DNA from: Metabacillus sediminilitoris | GTDB taxonomy: Bacteria > Bacillota > Bacilli > Bacillales > Bacillaceae | Length of the DNA: 64,000 nucleotides | Direction: 5' to 3' | Assembly: GCF_009720625.1 (NCBI RefSeq) | Contig: NZ_CP046266.1 | Span: 2,985,501 to 3,049,500 of the forward strand | Shown: piece by piece, positions 28,013 through 36,604 of the stretch | Layout: the number at the start of each line of letters is the position of its first letter | Position numbering within the stretch: the stretch's first letter is position 1 | Made by a program: the position numbers and the translations under genes | Notes under the pieces: model-generated | What the model was told of the DNA's origin: nothing | Seen by the model: the letters and a program-made list of their open reading frames with translations, nothing else | Databases searched by the model: none

Positions 28013-29206
28013 TCATTGCTCCTCAATTTCTTTTTGGAATTCTTCTGTTATTGTGCCTAATCGGCGAATATTTGCCATTACATTAACAGTCACTTCCATT
28101 TTTGCAAATTCTTGATCCCAATTCTTCTCAAGGCTCTTCCAAGCCTTAGGATCCGAACGATGGATCACTTCTCCAAATCCAAAAATATCACTTTGATAAT
28201 TATCCTGCATCGATTTAAGTGCTGCTTTAATTTTCCCTTTTATCGATTCCTTATATTTTTCGTTTAACTGTTGAATACTTTCTGGTTTTGTTAAATCGAT
28301 ACTGCATTCAACTTCGCCAACGAATCCTTCAGCGTTAACATCTATTTCTATTTTAGGTTTTCCTTTTACGACTTTCCCTTTAACCTTTGTTTTTGAGCGG
28401 GTAGTATCTATTGTTACCTTACTATCTTCACATGCAAATGTAACAGGTGTCTTTTTTATATTATCTGTTATATAGTTAAAGCCTCTGCTTTCATCTTCCG
28501 TTAACCAACCTAATAGCTTATCATTTTTAAATACTCCTATTGAGTTAATTCTTAAACCAGTTGCTGGGGAAACATTTTGTATATTAGTAAATTCACTTCC
28601 AGTTTCAGGATCACCATACACATATACACCAGTTAAAACAGGCTCTTTCCCTTTACTGACAATGCTACTAATTAACTCATCCAACCTAACAGTCTTAGTA
28701 GGCGACCATGCTTTCTCTGAATTTTCTAAGGCGTTTGCGATTTTTATTGAAGGTATTTTTTCAAGAGCAGTTTGGACATTTAGAACATCGTATGCAGTTG
28801 TTCCTTTTGCAACAGTAATAAAGAAATCAGAACGTAATTCATGTTGCCTGGAAAGCACGTCCAGAGCTTTTCCAATACCTTCCTGTGCAAGTTCTTCACC
28901 TATAACGACTAACTGAAGATGCGCCACATAAATTCTTCTAGGGGCATCAGTAGATAAATGTCTTACAGCATCATAAATCGTTTCTCCACTTTTCATAAAG
29001 CTTACAACTTCTGTCCGACCTGATGCAGATTGTCCAGCAATTTCACTTGGATTAACGATTTGGACTGATACCATATACCCTTCTTCTGTTTTATCAATTC
29101 CCATTGATGTCACGATGGCCAGTTCGTTTAGTTCAGTCCTGCTCCAACAACCTGATAGAAATATGATCAGGATACTAATCATGACATACAAATTCCTTTT
29201 TTTCAT
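28013..29206 (-). CDS. Spore germination receptor C subunit, lipoprotein (GerAC/GerKC family)
   Basis: 397 residues from ATG 29206 behind GGGGGAAG; the longer open frame to 29317 overlaps the A gene and is spurious. A lipoprotein signal peptide ends in FLSGC, then WSRTELNELAIVTSMGIDKT, the GerC-family start. Three-domain GerC features follow (RRIYVAHLQLVVIGEELAQE, SKGKEPVLTGVYVYGD, ending WDQEFAKMEVTVNVMANIRR). The protein is lipid-anchored on the outer face of the inner spore membrane and is needed for receptor assembly. It is 26 bp after the A gene. Confidence 0.93.
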   Translation of the reverse strand: MKKRNLYVMISILIIFLSGCWSRTELNELAIVTSMGIDKTEEGYMVSVQIVNPSEIAGQSASGRTEVVSFMKSGETIYDAVRHLSTDAPRRIYVAHLQLVVIGEELAQEGIGKALDVLSRQHELRSDFFITVAKGTTAYDVLNVQTALEKIPSIKIANALENSEKAWSPTKTVRLDELISSIVSKGKEPVLTGVYVYGDPETGSEFTNIQNVSPATGLRINSIGVFKNDKLLGWLTEDESRGFNYITDNIKKTPVTFACEDSKVTIDTTRSKTKVKGKVVKGKPKIEIDVNAEGFVGEVECSIDLTKPESIQQLNEKYKESIKGKIKAALKSMQDNYQSDIFGFGEVIHRSDPKAWKSLEKNWDQEFAKMEVTVNVMANIRRLGTITEEFQKEIEEQ

Positions 29207-29232
29207 TTTCTTCCCCCGGCAACTGAGAGTTT

Positions 29233-30960
29233 TTAGCGTGTTGGTTTTGGAGGAGGTGTATCTCCTCTTTTTATATCCTTTTGATTGATTAACCGTGGAC
29301 GCGAAGCTAAAGCCCAATGCGGAAAGCGTAGGATATTATCTTTTTGGTCCTGTAAAATAAATGGGGCGCTTGGAGATAAATAAGGTATACCAAACGATCT
29401 TAAGCTGTTAAGATGAAGAACCATAACAATTAATCCTAAAATAATACCAAACAGTCCAAATGTAGCTGCGAGAAACATAAACAAGAACCGAAGAATTCGA
29501 ATTGATATAGATAAATTAAAGGATGGAGATACAAAGCTACTTATCGCTGTTAAGGAAACAACTATTACCATCGATGCTGAAACAAAGCCAGCTTCAACTG
29601 CAGCTTGACCAATAACTAATGCACCCACAATTGATATAGAAGAACCTACAGCTCGAGGTAATCTCACTCCTGCCTCCCTTAAGATTTCAAATGTTAATTC
29701 CATTAGTAACGCCTCTACAAGTGCTGGAAATGGTACACCCTCACGCTGAGAGGCAAGGTTAATGATTAATGAGGTTGGGAGCATTTCTTGATGAAATGTC
29801 GTAACAGCAATATAGGAAGATGGTGTCAGTAATGCCAGGAAAAAACATATATAACGTAAGATTCGAATAAAAGATGCAATATCAGCCCGTTGATAGTAAT
29901 CCTCACTTGATTGAAAGAAGTGGGTAAATAATGCTGGAACGATAAGCACAAAGGGCGTTCCATCAACAAGTATTGCAATCCTTCCTTCTAAAATTGCACC
30001 AGCAACAGCGTCTGGACGTTCTGTATTATAAACAGTTGGAAATGGAGAATATGTTGAATCTTGAATGAGTTCTTCAATATAACCACTTTCAAGAATAGCA
30101 TCAATGTTAATTCTCTTTAATCTGTCTTGAACCTCTTTGACTAATTTGTCATTCGCTACTCCTTTTAAGTACATAATTGAAACGTCTGTTTGTGTCTTTT
30201 TTCCAATCTGACTTGTTTCTAACCAAAGGTTCGGATCTTTTATTCTTCGTCTTATTAATGCCGTATTTGTCCTCAGTGTTTCTGAAAAACCGTCCTTAGG
30301 ACCTCTAACAACAGTTTGTGATGATGGCTCCTGAACACCGCGATCAACCCAACTTCTAAAACCAAGTACGAATCCCTTCTCATAGCAATCAAATAAAATG
30401 ATTGTATCACCTGACAATAAGTGTAAAAAAAGTTTTTGAAACTCACTTATTTCTTTTATTTCTCCTACTGGTAGTGAATCAGCTTTCAGTGCGTCCATTA
30501 AATTTGAAGCATGAAACTCTTCTGATTCTAATTCTGCATTGCGAATTTTGACCATTAGATTTTCAAGAATAAACTCTTGAACAGAATCTGAATTAGTTAG
30601 ACCATCCGTATAGATGACGCCAATTTTAATTTCTCCGTTAAGACCAACATGAAAATCCCTTATTACGATGTCAGAACTATTTCCTAACGTTTCTTTTATA
30701 TAATTCATATTTTTTTTGAGGTCAAAACCGATATTAATTTTTTCCTGTACCTGTACATCTTGATTTTGTACCTGTTTTTTATAGTTGATTTTAACTTTTG
30801 GATTCCTTAGTGTTTTACTTTTATTTTCATTTTTCAGTTGATTTTGGCTACCCTGATGCTTTTCTTCCACTTTTTGTTCAGCTTTTGCGAGATCTTTCTG
30901 TTTCTCGTCCTGCTTATCTCTTAATAGCTTTTGCAAAGGGATTGGAATCCTGGTTTTCAA
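29233..30960 (-). CDS. Spore germination receptor A subunit (GerA/GerKA family)
   Basis: 575 residues if it starts at TTG 30960, six bases after GAGGTGG; the open frame runs further upstream without another good ribosome site. A long Lys/Glu/Gln-rich hydrophilic N-terminus (about 1-95) precedes the GerA core with DIVIRDFHVG, TVVRGPKDGFSETLRTNTAL, RRRIKDPNLW and EGRIAILVDGTPFVLIVPAL. A membrane part with about five TM helices follows, and the tail has PHWALASRPRLINQK. It is the first gene of the A-C-D-B-B operon. The N-terminal extension is longer than in GerAA. Confidence 0.92.
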   Translation of the reverse strand: MKTRIPIPLQKLLRDKQDEKQKDLAKAEQKVEEKHQGSQNQLKNENKSKTLRNPKVKINYKKQVQNQDVQVQEKINIGFDLKKNMNYIKETLGNSSDIVIRDFHVGLNGEIKIGVIYTDGLTNSDSVQEFILENLMVKIRNAELESEEFHASNLMDALKADSLPVGEIKEISEFQKLFLHLLSGDTIILFDCYEKGFVLGFRSWVDRGVQEPSSQTVVRGPKDGFSETLRTNTALIRRRIKDPNLWLETSQIGKKTQTDVSIMYLKGVANDKLVKEVQDRLKRINIDAILESGYIEELIQDSTYSPFPTVYNTERPDAVAGAILEGRIAILVDGTPFVLIVPALFTHFFQSSEDYYQRADIASFIRILRYICFFLALLTPSSYIAVTTFHQEMLPTSLIINLASQREGVPFPALVEALLMELTFEILREAGVRLPRAVGSSISIVGALVIGQAAVEAGFVSASMVIVVSLTAISSFVSPSFNLSISIRILRFLFMFLAATFGLFGIILGLIVMVLHLNSLRSFGIPYLSPSAPFILQDQKDNILRFPHWALASRPRLINQKDIKRGDTPPPKPTR

Positions 30961-31048
30961 TGCTAACCACCTCAAAAAAAAATCGTTATTAATTCTATAT
31001 TTTCTCCAAAGATGATAATTTATCCCATTTGATAAAATATGTTTACAT

Positions 31049-31083
31049 ACAAAAAAGCTACTTATCAATAGTAGCTTTTTGAC
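31049..31083. terminator. Bidirectional hairpin terminator upstream of the ger operon
   Basis: AAAAAGCTACT, loop TATCAAT or ATTGATA, AGTAGCTTTTT. It works in both directions and ends transcription coming from the DUF3891 gene. Confidence 0.8.
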
Positions 31084-31099
31084 TCTTAACTATTTTTTG

Positions 31100-31155
31100 T
31101 TTTTTTTATTGATTGATCTGATATTAAGCACATGCTCAGATCTGATCAATAAAAA
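31100..31155 (-). terminator. Imperfect terminator hairpin directly after the DUF3891 gene
   Basis: ATTGATTGATCTGATA ... TCAGATCTGATCAAT, flanked by A/T runs on both sides. It lies upstream of the stronger 31049 hairpin, giving tandem terminators. Confidence 0.65.
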
Positions 31156-31161
31156 ATCTAG

Positions 31162-31929
31162 TTAATTTTCTTTTATTTTTACAGTTCTAAAATGAATGGG
31201 TGTTTTGTGATATGCATCCTCTATTCCATACTTTGAAATAAGATTTTTAGGTACATTTCTTATAGGAACAGATATCTCAAAATCATCATTAAAAGGGAAA
31301 GGATAAATAATGATTTCATGACAACTACTCCACTCTACTTGAAAGTTTTTTTCAGGAAACTGCTCAAATGGTTGTTTTATTCCATTTTTAAACCATTCAT
31401 GGACCCCACTATCCAAAGCTCCCGCCTCCTGCATACATACAAAAAGAGAAAGGTTATCACAAAACTTAAGTAATTGATAGTGAAAGTCCAATTCCATATC
31501 CGTCTGTTTGATATTTAATATATCGAATAGCTTAGTTTGTCTCTTTTTTTCATCTTCAAGATATCTTCTGATGCGATGATCCTCTGCCATACCCATAAAA
31601 AAATTAGTATAGTGAACACTGCAAAGTAATGCTGCATATTGGTTTTGGTTTTCGATCTCATCGATCCCTTTACGATAAAATTGAAGTTTAATCGGGATTG
31701 GATAATCATGAAATGAATAGGGTGCTCCGGACTTATCATTCCAGATAGGTGATTCATCAATATCAATCCATGCCCGATCATGTTGAGCAATTGCATATAA
31801 AACTGATTCTTTTTTTTCAAATCCCAAGAAGTTATTCTCATTCCAATTCCTAGCAAAACCTTCAGATAATAATCCATGCTGATGTTGATCAGTCATAATA
31901 AAAGAAGTAAAGTCTTCATATATAACCAT
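31162..31929 (-). CDS. DUF3891 family protein
   Basis: 255 residues from ATG 31929, nine bases after AGAGGGGAG. The sequence is that of the DUF3891 family: HQHGLLSEGFARNWNENNF, AIAQHDRAWIDIDESPIWND, the conserved FHDYPIPIKLQFYRKGIDEI and YQLLKFCDNLSLFVCMQEAG. The repeated His/Asp motifs (QHQHG, QHDRAW, SVHYTNFF, and FCDNLSL) resemble an HD-type phosphohydrolase arrangement, so a metal-dependent hydrolase is possible. Function is unproven. It is monocistronic with two terminators behind it. Confidence 0.83.
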   Translation of the reverse strand: MVIYEDFTSFIMTDQHQHGLLSEGFARNWNENNFLGFEKKESVLYAIAQHDRAWIDIDESPIWNDKSGAPYSFHDYPIPIKLQFYRKGIDEIENQNQYAALLCSVHYTNFFMGMAEDHRIRRYLEDEKKRQTKLFDILNIKQTDMELDFHYQLLKFCDNLSLFVCMQEAGALDSGVHEWFKNGIKQPFEQFPEKNFQVEWSSCHEIIIYPFPFNDDFEISVPIRNVPKNLISKYGIEDAYHKTPIHFRTVKIKEN

Positions 31930-32529
31930 CGTAACCATCTCCCCTCTGTTATATGTTTATGATTACGCTTACTTTTCCCTCTTCTAATTTTCGATATTTA
32001 AGCAGAAAAAACCTTTCAACTACAAGAAAAGAAATATAATGATAATGAATTTAAGTCACTTCTTAATCGTCCATATACATTTATGAATGATTATTAATAA
32101 TAACATGGTAAAAGTATTTCCAATTGGGAATAGACCATCATACACGGCTCCAGTTTATAATATGCCACATGTGCATGAAATTGTGTATGGTTTATAGTCC
32201 TTAACAACCTAGTCAATCTAATGAGCTAGTGATCAACGTCTATTTGGTTTTATGCTAATTCAATGTAAAGCGATGGCTAGCTTATTAGGAATGCCAGCAT
32301 GTGAAATAAAAAATACTGTGTTCCAAATTTAGTTGGCTTATGTACTATATTTATTCCAAAATAAACATCAATCTTATCAGGTCAAGCAGCTTCACCAACA
32401 TGTTATGCAACAAAATGTTGAACGCTTTTACTTCATATCCGTACCTAGAATGAACAATCATACACCATCTAGCTATACTCAATAAAGGAAATAATTAATT
32501 GAATTAATTTCTCTTAAATGCCTCTAAGA
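31930..32529. pseudogene. Intergenic region with a decayed plus-strand reading frame
   Basis: The stretch 32104-32485 reads in pieces such as VKVFPIGNRPSYTAPVYNMP, FGFMLIQCKAMASLLGMPAC, and VMQQNVERFYFISVPRMNNH, each ended by stops. These fragments have coding character (Pro, Asn, His-rich, as in some spore-coat proteins), but no family can be named. I regard it as a gene destroyed by several mutations. The rest of the region shows nothing else. Confidence 0.4.
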
Positions 32530-32558
32530 TTGCATTAACAACTGTCAAAATGTATAAT
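32530..32558 (+). promoter_or_regulatory. Strong sigma-A promoter of the candidate small RNA
   Basis: TTGCAT (32530-32535), 17-base spacer, TATAAT (32553-32558). This near-consensus promoter sits nine bases before the structured RNA. Confidence 0.8.
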
Positions 32559-32564
32559 ATAAAT

Positions 32565-32659
32565 ATGTCCCTTCCGAAACATTTCGCTTGTTGCGGGACA
32601 CTTAACCATGTACGGATCGGAAGGGACTAGTGTCTGATATTTATCAGGCACTTTTTTTA
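32565..32659 (+). ncRNA. Candidate structured small RNA, about 95 nt
   Basis: A near-consensus promoter is followed by GTCCCTTCCGA (32567-32577), which pairs perfectly with TCGGAAGGGAC (32617-32627). It encloses a 39-nt loop that contains GCGGGAC (32593-32599), able to compete for the same GTCCC. An independent terminator hairpin AGTGTCTGATA...TATCAGGCACT with a T7 run closes it at 32659. There is no start codon with a ribosome site inside, and the next gene begins 150 bp later. The layout suits a trans-acting sRNA or a terminated leader. No known family was matched with confidence. Confidence 0.7.
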
Positions 32660-32811
32660 TTGTTCAGATGGCTCTTTTTACATAAAGTTGTAGTGATTAT
32701 CTTCTATTTATCTGCTATTATTGGGATAGGGTTCCATTTTACTTACTCAAACAAAATATGTAATTTTAAATTCTTATATACATAAAGTGTGCATTTATAG
32801 GAGGAAAGACT

Positions 32812-33018
32812 ATGTTACGTACAATTGAATTTGTTTATTTGCCAACTGATGTTGGAACAATTCGACTTGATATTTACTACAAACATTCTATGTATCATGT
32901 TCAAGCTGAGTTAGATGATTTAGTGACTTCTTCTTATGATCGTAAAAAAGTGGAAGCAGTCAAAAAATCCTTATTGTTACTCGCAAAAGAACACCATGCG
33001 TTTGGACATCAAGAATAA
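32812..33018 (+). CDS. Small conserved-looking protein, 68 aa, unknown
   Basis: ATG 32812 follows TAGGAGGAAAGACT, an excellent ribosome site. The product is a mixed alpha/beta mini-protein: a beta strand start LRTIEFVYLPTDVGTIRLDI, an aromatic turn YYKHSMYHVQAELDDLV, and a helical basic C-terminus DRKKVEAVKKSLLLLAKEHH. No family was recognised. It lies between the candidate small RNA and yneK, parallel to both. The strong translation signals make a real gene likely. Confidence 0.65.
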   Translation: MLRTIEFVYLPTDVGTIRLDIYYKHSMYHVQAELDDLVTSSYDRKKVEAVKKSLLLLAKEHHAFGHQE

Positions 33019-33112
33019 AAATTGTTTTAACAGATAAGTTTTTTCCTTATACAATGTACTTAAGAATAAAGGTGAATGCCTGCCAAAGATTTAAGCACTA
33101 GAGGTGAATAAC

Positions 33113-33538
33113 ATGTTAGAAGGTTGGTTTTTGTGGTTTATTATGTTTTGGGTCGTCTTTTTAATTTCGATGTTAGCAATCGGCGGTTTTTTCATGTTTC
33201 GAAAATTTCTTCAAAGACTTCCTAAAGAAGATGGAAAATCCGATTTAGATTGGCAAGACTATTATCTCGAAAAAACGAGACATTTATGGAAACAGGAAGA
33301 AAAAAACTTTTTGGAAGATCTTGTTGAACCAGTACCAGAGCTTTTTCGTGATGTAGCACGAGCAAAAATTGCTGGTAAAATAGGTCAACTTGCTTTAAAT
33401 GAAAAAGCGTCAAATATCACTCAAGATTTAATTATCAGAGGTTATATCATGGCCACGCCTAAACGAGATCATAAATTCTTAATTAAGCGATTGAATGAAA
33501 AACAAATAGATTTTTCTAAATATAAAGCACTATTTTAA
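33113..33538 (+). CDS. yneK: YneK (DUF2621) membrane-anchored protein
   Basis: 141 residues from ATG 33113, six bases after GAGGTG. One N-terminal TM helix (WFLWFIMFWVVFLISMLAIG) is followed by a soluble domain with DLDWQDYYLEKTRHLWKQEE, FLEDLVEPVPELFRDVARAK and KIAGKIGQLALNEKAS. The last part (FLIKRLNEKQIDFSKYK) is typical of YneK/DUF2621. The same neighbourhood (ccdC, yneI, ccdA) is found in B. subtilis. The function is unknown. It is convergent with ccdC across a shared terminator. Confidence 0.87.
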   Translation: MLEGWFLWFIMFWVVFLISMLAIGGFFMFRKFLQRLPKEDGKSDLDWQDYYLEKTRHLWKQEEKNFLEDLVEPVPELFRDVARAKIAGKIGQLALNEKASNITQDLIIRGYIMATPKRDHKFLIKRLNEKQIDFSKYKALF

Positions 33539-33568
33539 AGGATCTGGATCCCATATATTCTCAAAACA

Positions 33569-33607
33569 AAAAAAACGAAACATATAATTTGTTTCGTTTT
33601 TTTTATT
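33569..33607. terminator. Shared bidirectional terminator of yneK and ccdC
   Basis: AAAAACGAAAC, loop ATATAATTT, GTTTCGTTTTTTTT. Confidence 0.88.
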
Positions 33608-33609
33608 TG

Positions 33610-34107
33610 TTAAAGTGGTGGAATACTTGGAGTTGTCGTGTCAAGTTTGTTTCTTGTTTTTTTATAGGAAAGGAACATAGCAATTCTCCAAGGAACAATC
33701 ATTCCGAATGCAAGTATCCAAAACATACCACTAAGCTCACCAATATCGATGGTATTACTTAAATAAGATTTTAGAATGATTCGAATAATTAAGAGCCCAA
33801 TTAAAATAAACGCAAATGCCTTCGATCGTTTTAGATAAATTTGATTGTCTCTTATTTCGAAGTTTGATGTTTTAATTAAAAAAATTGAAAATACCATCCC
33901 TACTAGTATAGCTTCAAAGAATTCACCAACTGTTACTCGAAACATAGGATGAATAAACATCAGTGCACCTGTGCTCATGAAAATTGGCGGTAAAATGATT
34001 TTCTTTGCAGTAGCAGGCTTATTTGCAGATTTCATTCTAATGAAAATAACGAATAATGCCATACAGACTGCAATGATTGAAGAAAAAAATGTGACCAAAT
34101 AAATCAA
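33610..34107 (-). CDS. ccdC: CcdC family membrane protein (YneJ)
   Basis: 165 residues with five hydrophobic helices; PATAKKIILPPIFMSTGALM and HPMFRVTVGEFFEAILVGMV are the CcdC family core, and the tail is Pro-rich (TTPSIPPL). It is named for its place beside ccdA in the cytochrome-c biogenesis locus, but in B. subtilis ccdC is not essential for cytochrome c. It is encoded after the yneI response regulator, with a terminator between, and its own AT-rich promoter region of about 160 bp. Confidence 0.88.
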   Translation of the reverse strand: MIYLVTFFSSIIAVCMALFVIFIRMKSANKPATAKKIILPPIFMSTGALMFIHPMFRVTVGEFFEAILVGMVFSIFLIKTSNFEIRDNQIYLKRSKAFAFILIGLLIIRIILKSYLSNTIDIGELSGMFWILAFGMIVPWRIAMFLSYKKTRNKLDTTTPSIPPL

Positions 34108-34229
34108 CCCTTTACTCTACAGCTACTATTCCTAGTATATACGAATTTACCATATTTACCTACTAGAACTTTCAATTTTTTGTTTAGTTAAAGAATTGAA
34201 TTGTCTACTATAATTAATATGAATTTTTT

Positions 34230-34262
34230 AAAAAAACCATTTAAGATTCTCTCCTAAATGGC
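34230..34262 (-). terminator. Terminator after yneI
   Basis: Minus strand: CCATTTA, loop GGAGAGAATCT, TAAATGG, then TTTTTTT. Confidence 0.85.
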
Positions 34263-34270
34263 CCCTTCTT

Positions 34271-34630
34271 TTATCCTAAAACACGATTAATCGCTTCAAT
34301 AACACGACTTTCATCAAAAGGTTTAACAATAAAATCCTTAGCCCCTGCTTCAATCGCTTCAACGACCATTTTTTGCTGGCCCATGGCAGAACACATGATA
34401 ATTTTCGCATTGGCATGCTTTGTTTTTATTTCTTTTAGTGCAACAAGTCCATTTTTCCCCGGCATTGTGATATCCATTGTAACTAAATCTGGTTTTACTT
34501 TTTCATAAAGATTTACAGCTTCATCTCCATTTTCTGCCTCACCGACGATCTCATGGTTTGCCTTTTCTAATATATTAGAAAGCGTTAATCTCATAAACTT
34601 GGCATCATCAACAATTAATATTCTAGCCAC
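34271..34630 (-). CDS. yneI: CheY-like single-domain response regulator (YneI)
   Basis: 119 residues from GTG 34630, eight bases behind GAGGAGG; the longer frame upstream is spurious. It is a lone receiver domain: acidic pair Asp8-Asp9 (ILIVDDAKFM), phospho-acceptor Asp53 (VTMDITMPGKNG), Ser81 (MCSAMGQ) and Lys103 (VKPF). It has no DNA-binding output. In B. subtilis it lies in the ccdA-yneI-ccdC group, as here. The cognate kinase is unknown. The hybrid kinase at the left end is not linked to it. Confidence 0.9.
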   Translation of the reverse strand: MARILIVDDAKFMRLTLSNILEKANHEIVGEAENGDEAVNLYEKVKPDLVTMDITMPGKNGLVALKEIKTKHANAKIIMCSAMGQQKMVVEAIEAGAKDFIVKPFDESRVIEAINRVLG

Positions 34631-34828
34631 GCTTTGTTCCTCCTCAATAATGATAAAGGAAGCCTGATGATAGTCAAACTCCAATATGAAAGCGATTGCC
34701 ATTTGACTTTATAAGTCAATATTGCCATTATATTTGCAATTGTAGCAATCTCTATCATTAATAACTATATTATAGCAAAAAATAGTAAAAATAGCATAAT
34801 TTTCAAATAAATCAATATTCCTTTTGGA

Positions 34829-35536
34829 CTAAAATCCTGTGAAACCTCCATAAATTTGTGTTAAAAATATGATAATCGAAGTCATTAAATCAAAGAATAA
34901 TAAGATACCCATAATAATCATTAGATATCCACCGATTTGCATAATTTTCATATTATGCTTTTTAAGTAAACTAAGCTTGCCAATGAAAAAAGATAAAACA
35001 AGAAATGGAATGGCAAACCCTAAAATATAAGCGATCATATACAACATTGCAGAATTTGGATTTGATGCTGCTAGCCAAATAACGGCCGAAAGAATAGGTC
35101 CAGTACAAGGTGTCCAACCTGCTGCAAAAGCCATCCCAATTAGAGCAGAACCAACATATCCAGTTGGACGATTTTTAAATTCAAATCTTCGTTCTTTCAT
35201 TAAAAATTCTGGCGTAAATACTCCAACGACCATTAAACCAAAAATCACAATAATGATTGCACCTATTTGCCGAATTAAATCTTGGTAGTTTTGAAAGAAT
35301 TGACCCACAAAAGATGTACCAAATCCTAGAGCTATAAATATTGAAGAAAAACCTATTAAAAAGAAAATTGTGTGTAATAAACTTCTCTTTTGCACCAGTA
35401 CTTGTTCAGTTTTTAACTCTCCTACTGAAACACCAGTTATATACGATAAAAATGCAGGATATAATGGTAAGCAGCACGGAGAAATAAATGATAAAAAACC
35501 TGCTCCGAACGCCAGAAATATGTTTACATCAGCCAT
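34829..35536 (-). CDS. ccdA: CcdA, cytochrome c biogenesis thiol-disulfide transmembrane reductase
   Basis: 235 residues, six TM helices of the DsbD/CcdA family. Both active Cys are present in conserved contexts: [20 protein letters not shown] (helix 1) and [20 protein letters not shown] (helix 4). CcdA passes reducing power from cytoplasmic thioredoxin across the membrane to thiol proteins needed for cytochrome c maturation and spore cortex synthesis. It starts at ATG 35536 behind TAGGAGGAG. It is followed by yneI 200 bp downstream. Confidence 0.95.
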   Translation of the reverse strand: MADVNIFLAFGAGFLSFISPCCLPLYPAFLSYITGVSVGELKTEQVLVQKRSLLHTIFFLIGFSSIFIALGFGTSFVGQFFQNYQDLIRQIGAIIIVIFGLMVVGVFTPEFLMKERRFEFKNRPTGYVGSALIGMAFAAGWTPCTGPILSAVIWLAASNPNSAMLYMIAYILGFAIPFLVLSFFIGKLSLLKKHNMKIMQIGGYLMIIMGILLFFDLMTSIIIFLTQIYGGFTGF

Positions 35537-35803
35537 GTTACTCCTCCTAAAAGGAAATGTCTTCTTTATTTTAACAAATTTCCCCTTTCTTGAAATATTG
35601 CATAGTATGTCATTTTTTTGTCAATTTCTTAACACTTACAATTTCTCCTTTTCTTTCTTCCTAAGATACATTTATAATAGATTCATTGTTGTTTCTAGCA
35701 TCTTCCTTTGAATTCATTTAAATAAAAAGGTATACTTTAATATAATCAAAAATCATACTAAAAAAATGATTCTAACCATCTAAAAAAGAAAGGACAAATT
35801 CTC

Positions 35804-35986
35804 GTGTCAAAACAAGAAATGCTTCATTTAATTGAACAGAAACGAGCTGAACTTATTGACATTGTCCTAAAAAACGGGCTTAATTCAACGATTTCTATTA
35901 AATATAGCCAAGAGCTTGATCAATTATTAATTGAATATATTAAAAATGATCATGCTAAAAAAAATAATATAACTGAATGCTACTAA
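35804..35986 (+). CDS. ynzD: Spo0E family aspartyl-phosphate phosphatase (YnzD)
   Basis: 60 residues forming the two-helix Spo0E hairpin, with the signature YSQELDQLLIEYI (SQELD holds the catalytic Asp). Such proteins dephosphorylate Spo0A~P and delay sporulation. GTG 35804 lies ten bases after GAAAGGA; ATG 35819 is the alternative. Position next to ccdA matches B. subtilis ynzD. A clean terminator follows. Confidence 0.88.
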   Translation: MSKQEMLHLIEQKRAELIDIVLKNGLNSTISIKYSQELDQLLIEYIKNDHAKKNNITECY

Positions 35987-36018
35987 TAGTCTAAATAATA
36001 AAACAGATAAATTCAAAG

Positions 36019-36052
36019 AAATAGCACGCATTTTGCGTGCTATTATTTTTCA
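36019..36052 (+). terminator. Terminator after ynzD
   Basis: AATAGCACGCA, loop TT, TGCGTGCTATT, then ATTTTT. Confidence 0.85.
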
Positions 36053-36131
36053 TATCGTTCTTCTACATTAGTTATAGTATGTATCTTGAACATTTGTTGC
36101 ATAAAATAAAAGCCTAAAAATCGGGACTTTA

Positions 36132-36205
36132 ATTCATTTAACCATTCATAGCTTTTAGCATTTGATTGATTTTCCCTTGGGAAGGTTTCATCCCTACTTG
36201 CATCA
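36132..36205 (-). repeat. 74-bp direct copy of the yneF 3' end
   Basis: This segment matches 39426-39499 at about 68 of 74 positions, in the same orientation. Translated in the yneF frame it reads [18 protein letters not shown] and then stops. The true yneF is intact 3.2 kb away. The DNA between the two copies carries only accessory or decayed genes. This is the layout left by integration of an element at a gene 3' end. Confidence 0.85.
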
Positions 36206-36369
36206 AAACGTTGATATATAAGGGTTTCTATAACTGTTTTTGCCACATTTTCTGTTAAGAAAAATATACCATACCTTCCTTAGATTTGTCCATGTCAAAA
36301 GGTGGATTTCAAAATACATGGTCCATTAGTTTTTCTTATTTTAAAAAAGTAAAAAATTTAAATATCAAG

Positions 36370-36476
36370 TCTATATTCACTTATATAATCCTCAATCGGT
36401 CTTCATCAGTATTCGTTTCTTCATGCCATATTACAATTCCATCGACTGTTTTAACTTTCCATTTAAATATTTAACC
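36370..36476 (-). pseudogene. Short coding remnant of unknown origin
   Basis: Minus-strand frames read AVKYLNGKL and, after a shift, FKWKVKTVDGIVIWHEETNT then DEDRLRII and a stop. The composition is protein-like, but there is no start and no family could be named. It is one of several fragments between the two yneF 3' ends. Confidence 0.35.
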
Positions 36477-36545
36477 GCGAAGGTTATTGATAATATTTGT
36501 GAAGTTTAAAATTGTGAGGTTGATGAGGTTATAGTTTACATAAAA

Positions 36546-36582
36546 AAAGAACCCACTGAAAAATGATGAGTGGGTTTATTAA
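36546..36582 (-). terminator. Terminator after the DUF2690 gene
   Basis: Minus strand: AACCCACT, loop CATCATTTTTC, AGTGGGTT, then CTTTTTTT. Confidence 0.88.
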
Positions 36583-36604
36583 TTTAACTATTATTTATAA
36601 CATT

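Noticed and set aside
28013..29317. Longer gerC frame beginning at 29317
   Set aside because: The extra 37 codons overlap gerA; ATG 29206 has a strong ribosome site and starts the lipoprotein signal.
32565..32659. Identification of the candidate RNA as RsaE/RoxS
   Set aside because: The typical unpaired C-rich CCCC/UUUG motifs are not evident; here the C-rich part is buried in a stem.
34271..34702. Longer yneI frame
   Set aside because: The extra N-terminus includes the ribosome site itself; GTG 34630 gives the standard receiver length.
36043..36246. 67-codon minus-strand frame
   Set aside because: It runs out of frame through the duplicated yneF 3' end and the ynzD terminator, so it is not a gene.
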